A stretch of DNA of 10,257 nucleotides from Actinomycetes bacterium. GTDB taxonomy: Bacteria; Actinomycetota; Acidimicrobiia; Acidimicrobiales; Acidimicrobiaceae. The DNA is taken from positions 1 through 10,257 of the forward strand of contig JAKBSX010000047.1 of NCBI GenBank assembly GCA_021844725.1. Reading direction: 5' to 3'. The notes beneath the pieces were generated by a model. The model did not search any database. It was not told where the DNA came from and saw only the letters and a list, made by a program, of their open reading frames with translations. Positions 6,953 to 10,257 of the stretch are shown here, piece by piece. Position 1 is the stretch's first letter. Each line of letters starts with the position of its first letter. The position numbers and the translations under genes are program-made.

Positions 6953-7141
6953 TCTCACGCAGCAGTTGGATTTGGTCAGCATCAATTTTTGCCGAGGATG
7001 GGAATTCCGAGCGTTCGTTGGGGATGGGTACCAAAGAAACGCCTTGAGCTCGGAAAGAGCGTTTTATGTTTTGCGGTTACTTTTTTCTAGTTAAGCCATG
7101 GCTGACTTTTGACCCCAGAGTCGCCAATTATTGGAGGATTT

Positions 7142-7921
7142 ATGTCTTCGCAGCGACTCAAACGATTGTCCAAGGCTTGGCAGGATTGGGGTACGGCTGA
7201 CCCGCTTTATGCAATACTCAGTTCACCCGAGTACTGGCAGAACAAGGGAGATATCAATAGATTTCTCGCTACCGGGCGCGAGACCGTAAGCGATCTGATG
7301 CAAAGGGTGGATGAATTGAACCTTTGCACCGAGCGCAGGCGAGCCCTTGACTTCGGTTGTGGAATAGGGCGCCTGACCCACGCGCTCGCTCCAATATTCG
7401 ACCAAGTTGTAGGTCTGGATATTGCCACAAGTATGGTGGAGCGAGCCAGGTCGATTCATTCCAGCGTGACAAACTGTTATTTCGAGGTGGAAGTTGGGGA
7501 AGACCTCGGTCGCTTCCCAGACGCCTATTTTGACTGTGTAATATCGCTTTTAGTCCTCCAGCATCTTGGAAGCGAGGACGCTATAGCTGGTTATCTGCAC
7601 GAGTTTCTTCGGATTCTACGGCCTGGTGGAGCGCTAATAGTGCAGCTCCCTACAACGGTCTCAGCGGCACCTCCGCCTCCGCCACTTATGACTCGTAGGG
7701 GAATGAAAAGAATCTTTGGATATTTCCTAAGGGGACTGGGTGTTTCCCCAGCCCGTCTTCACAGTCGGCTTGACTGGTCTCCAGAGATGACCATGACAGC
7801 GATCTCTGCTGAGCGGACAAAGCGTGAGATCGAGAGCAAAGGTGGCAGAATTGCTTTCACTTCAGCACCGGAGACTGACAGCGGAGGTACGGTCAGCTGG
7901 GTTTATATTGTGACCCGTTAA
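7142..7921 (+). CDS. Class I SAM-dependent methyltransferase
   Basis: A soluble 259-residue Rossmann-fold methyltransferase. Motif I is LDFGCGIGRLT (69-79), the acidic residue binding the SAM ribose is D93 in VVGLDIATSMVERAR, the motif IV region is FDCVISLLVLQHL (130-142), and LRPGGALIVQLP (159-170) is the usual post-catalytic motif. The N-terminus (WQDWGTADPLYAILSSPEYW) resembles a subgroup acting on small molecules or glycolipids, but the substrate cannot be told. Five consecutive prolines (177-181) should slow ribosomes without EF-P. I chose ATG at 7142 because GGAGG lies four bases upstream; an in-frame TTG at 7109 lacks such a site. It stands alone, with no biosynthetic partner nearby. 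Confidence 0.9.
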   Translation: MSSQRLKRLSKAWQDWGTADPLYAILSSPEYWQNKGDINRFLATGRETVSDLMQRVDELNLCTERRRALDFGCGIGRLTHALAPIFDQVVGLDIATSMVERARSIHSSVTNCYFEVEVGEDLGRFPDAYFDCVISLLVLQHLGSEDAIAGYLHEFLRILRPGGALIVQLPTTVSAAPPPPPLMTRRGMKRIFGYFLRGLGVSPARLHSRLDWSPEMTMTAISAERTKREIESKGGRIAFTSAPETDSGGTVSWVYIVTR

Positions 7922-8107
7922 TTAGGTGCATTTGGGATTCCTCTGGGCGCTCAATGAGTTTCCCCTGCTAGTCAGGATGTTTGTTTAATAGCGGTGATCA
8001 TCTGATTGGCATCAATCGAAACCTGTAGCAATGAGCTATGGGAATCCATACACCAGGGTGTTTATTAAGTGCAATGAAAGGTCGTCGAGAGTTCTATCGA
8101 CCCTCAT
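7922..8107. terminator. Convergent gap with a weak bidirectional hairpin (8080-8102)
   Basis: GGTCG (8080-8084) and CGACC (8098-8102) can pair across a 13-base loop. On the minus strand the stem is followed by TTTCATT, which suits weak termination of the toxin-antitoxin transcript. A second small stem GATTG-N4-CAATC lies upstream. No gene is seen. Confidence 0.25.
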
Positions 8108-8383
8108 TTATCTGTCATAGTGTTTTGAACAAGTTAATAGGCGCTTAGTTCCATCGTCTGCTCTCTCAAACGTTAACCTCAACGCACTGCTCGCGGATGC
8201 TGACCATGAACCACTTCGGTCGCCTTCAAGCTTATGTACACGGAGCGAAGGATGTTTTTCGTTTTCGTCGAGAAGGCGTAATGCTGTTAGGAAAGTTTTC
8301 CGATCAGAAGGCGTAAAATCTCGAGACGCGAACGTCAGAAGGAAAGTTTCTGTAAATTCGAGAGATTGATATTCGTGGGGCAC
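8108..8383 (-). CDS. Type II toxin, RelE/ParE-superfamily (probable mRNA interferase)
   Basis: A 91-residue protein with the compact RelE layout: an N-terminal strand (YQSLEFTETFLLTFA), two helices (PSDRKTFLTALRLLDENEKHP), then SLRVHKLEGDRSGSWSASASSALRLTF, the hallmark region of this toxin subgroup, and a last strand ending SKHYDR. It would act on RNA at the ribosome, as RelE-like toxins do; ParE-like gyrase poisoning is less likely given the SxRVHKLxG signature. The start is GTG at 8383, four bases after the antitoxin stop. Its only close purine-rich string overlaps that stop, so it probably depends on ribosomes finishing the antitoxin. No other start exists in frame before the core. Confidence 0.85.
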   Translation of the reverse strand: MPHEYQSLEFTETFLLTFASRDFTPSDRKTFLTALRLLDENEKHPSLRVHKLEGDRSGSWSASASSALRLTFERADDGTKRLLTCSKHYDR

Positions 8384-8387
8384 GTCC

Positions 8388-8660
8388 TCAGCTACCTAAG
8401 GACTCCAGATCTTCTTCACTAAGTCTCTTTACACGGCCCTCTTTCGAATCACGATGTGCCCTCTCTAAGAGTTCACGGTGATCAGGCGTATATGCCCAAG
8501 CATCTTCTAGTCTCAGATAAACCACTGGTCGCAAAACCAAGGCTTTTTGTTCTAAATCCACCTCGATCTCGAGCTGCGTTCCTTCAGTCAGCCCAAGCTG
8601 CTTTCTTACTGATGCTGGCACCGTCAGCCTTCCTGAACCATGTACAGTCACTGTTTCCAT
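8388..8660 (-). CDS. Type II antitoxin, AbrB/MazE (SpoVT-AbrB) family
   Basis: A 90-residue protein. Residues 1-45 form a swapped-hairpin AbrB domain (VHGSGRLTVPASVRKQLGL, then EGTQLEIEVD), the DNA-binding half. Residues 50-90 are charged (DAWAYTPDHRELLERAHRD, RLSEEDLESL) and should bind and block the RelE-like toxin encoded next. Antitoxin comes first and both genes form a tight operon with a 4-base gap. ATG at 8660 lies only seven bases from a TATACT box, so the transcript may start at or next to the start codon (leaderless). The AbrB-RelE combination is known but less common than AbrB-fold antitoxins with MazF toxins. Confidence 0.88.
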   Translation of the reverse strand: METVTVHGSGRLTVPASVRKQLGLTEGTQLEIEVDLEQKALVLRPVVYLRLEDAWAYTPDHRELLERAHRDSKEGRVKRLSEEDLESLGS

Positions 8661-8667
8661 AACCTCA

Positions 8668-8673
8668 AGTATA
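8668..8673 (-). promoter_or_regulatory. -10 box TATACT for the AbrB-RelE operon, probably leaderless
   Basis: TATACT on the minus strand leaves seven bases before the ATG at 8660, so transcription would begin at or one base before the start codon. The -35 region is weak (TTATTG at 17 bases). ATAATG occurs twice just upstream (about 8693 and 8709) and could be part of an operator. Confidence 0.5.
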
Positions 8674-8940
8674 CCCTATTGCCGCGACACCAATAATGCA
8701 ATTCGGCATAATGGCAAATCGCCACTTCTCATTAGTCCAAAGCTAGCTAACTCCGTGTTTGAAAATATATAAGGCGGTCACTGACTGGTTTGGCAAAACG
8801 CATTAAGCTCCTCGACATGAATAAACCTCCCACCGCCACCTCAGTGGTAACAATTCCAACGCGCACATGTTGTCAAAGACGTACAAGCCGGAGTGTCTCA
8901 GCGTCTTTGTGTTAGATCAGTAAATGGTTCGGCTTAATGT
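8674..8940. other. Region upstream of the integrase remnant, no supported gene
   Basis: No frame gives recognisable protein with confidence. In the frame of the integrase remnant a stretch from about 8866 (VVKDVQAGVSQRLCVRSVNG) may be a worn piece of its central beta region, ending in TAA at 8935-8937. Stops and lack of similarity further left suggest that the 5' half of that gene has been lost or is too degraded to see. Confidence 0.4.
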
Positions 8941-9399
8941 GGCATTTCCGGTGGTCTTTCGAGTCGCCAGACCACACATGATCGACCGCCTAAGTCACCG
9001 GCTGGCATTCCTGCGGTTTCGCTCACACATCATAACACTCACAATAGCGAAGCATTTGGATTGCTAGGTTTTGTCGAAGCAGATGCGCTGTTATTTAAAG
9101 GCGCCAAAGGTCGTTCCCTACGAGTTCATGCTCTGCAGAAATGCTGAGATTGAGCTCGTCGAAGCGTTCGTAGGGGCGATCTCCACCTACATGATCTTGG
9201 GTATACAGGGAACACCTGGGCTTCGGCAACTGGGGCGAGTACGAGAGAACTGATAGCTCGGATGGGGCACGCTTCAACGAGGGCGGTTCTGATCTACTAA
9301 CATGCTAGCGAGAACAGGGATCAGGCGATAGCGCGGTACCTTCGGGACTTGTTATCCAAACTAGGCACTACGACTTATCAATCGATCAATAGGCGTTAA
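8941..9399 (+). pseudogene. Tyrosine recombinase (phage/island integrase), 3' part, inactivated
   Basis: Reading through stops in one frame gives an integrase catalytic domain. PPKSPAGIPAVSL (about 8986-9024) matches the beta-hairpin usual in actinobacterial integrases, DALLFKGAKGRSLR follows, then DLHLHDL (9178-9198), YTGNTWASATGASTREL and IARMGHASTRAVLIY. The tail ENRDQAIARYLRDLL ends at TAA 9397-9399. The HxxR box is broken: Arg is Gly (GGG, 9199-9201) and the following His is Tyr. The second-box His (9268-9270) and the nucleophile Tyr (9295-9297) remain. Nonsense codons are TGA 9145-9147, TGA 9151-9153 and TAA 9298-9300, where relatives have Trp, Trp and Gln. No frameshift is needed. With catalytic Arg lost, stops present and the N-terminal half missing, it cannot act. 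It points toward the tRNA-derived site to its right, the normal place for int beside att. Confidence 0.85.
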
Positions 9400-9520
9400 C
9401 TCTTGAATACGTATTAAGCGGACTGGTTCTTACCGTAAGCTTTCTGGAATTTCACGGAAACCGTTGATTGCAACTGCCTCACCGAACTTCGACGGGTTCC
9501 TGCACTTAACAGGCAATAAA
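9400..9520. other. Spacer between the integrase remnant and arm-like repeats
   Basis: No gene, strong stem or promoter is recognised between the integrase stop and the first ATGTG repeat. Confidence 0.4.
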
Positions 9521-9555
9521 AATGTGTCTAATGTGGTCGATATGTGATCAATGTG
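9521..9555. repeat. Four helically phased ATGTG repeats (candidate left-arm integrase sites)
   Basis: ATGTG begins at 9522, 9531, 9542 and 9551, spaced 9, 11 and 9 bases, so all copies face about the same side of the helix. The second copy extends to ATGTGGTC, shared with the tandem repeat at 9783-9804 on the other side of the tRNA-derived core. Such clustered short repeats fit arm-type binding sites of tyrosine integrases. Confidence 0.55.
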
Positions 9556-9623
9556 TAATTGTTGGAAGTTGAACGCAACTTACTGGGCATTATGAACGGT
9601 CGCTGGACAGCCAATATACTTAG

Positions 9624-9670
9624 AGCGGGCGACGAGAATCGAACTCGCGTTCTCAGCTTGGGAAGCTGAT
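9624..9670 (-). tRNA. 3' half of tRNA-Gly(CCC), probable attachment-site core (not a functional tRNA)
   Basis: Reading the minus strand: anticodon stem TCAGC/GCTGA (9665-9669, 9653-9657) around the loop TTCCCAA with anticodon CCC, variable loop GAAC, T-stem GCGAG/CTCGT around TTCGATT, acceptor 3' strand CGCCCGC (9625-9631) and discriminator T, as in bacterial tRNA-Gly. CCA is not encoded. Similarity stops abruptly at position 26: the neighbouring sequence forms no D-arm or 5' acceptor strand. Tyrosine integrases commonly recombine in the anticodon-to-3'-end part of tRNA genes, leaving exactly such 3' halves. Confidence 0.8.
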
Positions 9671-9696
9671 GTAAGGGTAATTTCCATACGCTTCCG

Positions 9697-9725
9697 ACCA
9701 GCATGTTGTCAGAACATGTGCTGGT
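9697..9725. repeat. Bulged inverted repeat next to the tRNA-derived core
   Basis: ACCAG-CATGTT, a 5-base loop, then AACATG-TG-CTGGT gives an 11-pair stem with a 2-base bulge. No T-run follows on either strand, so it is unlikely to be a terminator. Its place suits a regulator or directionality-factor site of the integration module. Confidence 0.5.
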
Positions 9726-9754
9726 GAGACAGGGAATAGATAATCCGCCAATAT

Positions 9755-9810
9755 CCGTTACAAACCGTTACAGACCACCATTATGTGGTCTGAATGTGGT
9801 CTGACAACGG
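9755..9810. repeat. Nested direct and inverted repeats right of the att core (candidate right arm)
   Basis: CCGTTACA occurs at 9755-9762 and 9765-9772. ATGTGGTCTGA is perfectly repeated in tandem at 9783-9793 and 9794-9804. CAGACCAC (9771-9778) is the inverse of GTGGTCTG in both tandem copies, and CCGTT (9765-9769) pairs with AACGG (9806-9810), making a near-perfect long inverted repeat. The density suggests integrase or excisionase arm sites; iterons or a transposon end are alternatives. Confidence 0.6.
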
Positions 9811-9999
9811 GCGACTACTACGGAGCTTAGCTCAACCCCCTCCGACTGGCTCCTTGCTCCACCCTCATCCGAATTGGATCACACGTCGGATATCGCTATT
9901 TTCAATACCAGTATCTGGAAAGTGACGTTCAACCAACCGTCACCTTTGTTGGGGTTCTGGCTCTAGGTTTAAGGGGTCTTCGGATCTAACGGTGGAAAG
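9811..9999. other. Non-coding stretch left of the zinc-ribbon gene, with one hairpin (9919-9947)
   Basis: AAAG-TGACG and CGTCA-C-CTTT pair around a 10-base loop with one bulged C. It lies about 50 bases past the stop of the minus-strand zinc-ribbon gene and could mark its transcript end, although the tail after the stem is not T-rich on that strand. No gene is recognised. Confidence 0.35.
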
Positions 10000-10257
10000 T
10001 TAGTTATCTAGATCAGAGTGAGCTACTGGTTCGTAGCAGTGAGGACAGGGACCTCCAAGTCCAATACGGGAGCAGAAAAGGTTACAATCTGGACATCTCC
10101 GGATCCCGAGATAGCGCTGGTCACAACTGGGACACTGATACACGACGGCATCTAGCCCGGTAGGTATAGATTTGATTACTTGGGGTGTATGTCGAGCTCG
10201 GTAGCTGGCCTGTCTGTGGGCATCGCTACAGAACCTGCGCCGGCCAGATGAAGGAAA
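10000..10257 (-). CDS. Zinc-ribbon protein, C-terminal part, cut by window edge
   Basis: The visible 85 residues begin inside the protein and end at TAA 10000-10002. RRRFCSDAHRQASYRARH is the second half of a small zinc-binding motif found at the ends of several phage and mobile-element proteins; the usual Cys of CSDAC is His here. After a linker comes YQCPSCDQRYLGIRRCPDCNLFCSRIG, then GGPCPHCYEPVA, giving CxxC pairs for probably two metal sites. From memory, similar short proteins lie next to transposition or phage genes in Actinobacteria, which fits its place beyond the attachment site; that association is inference. It shows no catalytic motif, and its job could be nucleic-acid or protein binding. 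Confidence 0.75.
   Translation of the reverse strand, partial: FPSSGRRRFCSDAHRQASYRARHTPQVIKSIPTGLDAVVYQCPSCDQRYLGIRRCPDCNLFCSRIGLGGPCPHCYEPVAHSDLDN

Larger units (their letters stand above)
9521..9810. mobile_element. attP-like integration site (arm repeats - tRNA-Gly 3' core - arm repeats)
   Basis: A composite call from three seen parts: phased ATGTG repeats on the left, the tRNA-Gly 3' half in the middle, and ATGTGGTCTGA tandem and inverted repeats on the right, with the integrase remnant close on the left. Arms on both sides of a core lacking the tRNA 5' half is the order expected in attP of a circular element, or at a junction between tandemly integrated elements, rather than in a single attL or attR. 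Confidence 0.5.

Noticed and set aside
6776..6985. 69-codon minus-strand reading frame in the AT-rich gap
   Set aside because: No ribosome site, no family features, and it overlaps the methyltransferase promoter.
8874..8909. 8-base inverted repeat CAAAGACG / CGTCTTTG
   Set aside because: It has a 20-base loop and lies in decayed sequence near the integrase remnant; no terminator tail or known element end is seen.
9071..9253. 60-codon plus-strand reading frame
   Set aside because: It lies out of frame over the integrase remnant, whose own frame shows clear family motifs.
8941..9399. Alternative genetic code (TGA read as Trp) to rescue the integrase
   Set aside because: Several intact genes in the window end in TGA at family-typical positions, and TAA also interrupts the remnant.
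9624..9670. Functional tRNA-Gly
   Set aside because: The 5' acceptor strand and D-arm are absent; no 5' half is found to the right within the window.
9826..9860. tRNA-like 5' end (GGAGCTTAGCTC) right of the att core
   Set aside because: No matching anticodon, T-arm or acceptor 3' strand follows, and it does not complement the tRNA-Gly half.
1..10257. CRISPR array, rRNA or complete insertion sequence
   Set aside because: No regularly spaced 25-40 base repeats, no rRNA-like segments and no intact transposase gene were seen.

Overview
The window looks like the edge of an accessory region in an actinobacterial chromosome. The base composition is intermediate, roughly half G+C by eye. The AdhA-type alcohol dehydrogenase, the multi-pass GGDEF-EAL protein, the frequent TTG and GTG starts and an apparently leaderless antitoxin promoter all fit Actinobacteria. 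A moderate-GC lineage such as Acidimicrobiia is my best guess, but this is low-confidence inference.

Left part (1-4903): metabolic and signalling genes. A truncated membrane-bound GGDEF-EAL protein, which makes and/or degrades c-di-GMP, occupies the minus strand and runs off the left edge. Next is a minus-strand zinc alcohol dehydrogenase with a strong sigma-70-like promoter. That promoter has a (CTT)6 microsatellite directly upstream and shares a divergent intergenic region with a plus-strand aquaporin-family channel. The channel is followed by a small ParB/Srx-like hypothetical protein.

Middle part (5023-7921): a VapB-VapC toxin-antitoxin operon with a 4-base stop/start overlap and repeated operator-like boxes, a minus-strand SnoaL/NTF2-like protein with a promoter carrying a palindrome near its start point, and a plus-strand class I SAM methyltransferase.

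Right part (8108-10257): mobile and defence-type DNA. A second toxin-antitoxin pair (AbrB-fold antitoxin, RelE-like toxin) lies on the minus strand. It is followed by the 3' part of a dead tyrosine recombinase, kept in one frame but carrying several nonsense codons. Next comes a 46-base copy of the 3' half of tRNA-Gly(CCC), flanked on both sides by short ATGTG-type repeats. A partial zinc-ribbon protein runs off the right edge. The integrase remnant, tRNA 3' half and flanking repeats together look like a phage- or island-type attachment site. Because recombinase and arm-like repeats lie around a tRNA fragment that lacks its 5' half, the layout resembles attP or a junction between tandem elements rather than an ordinary attL or attR. 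This is the most unusual feature of the window. I found no CRISPR array, no rRNA and no intact tRNA.
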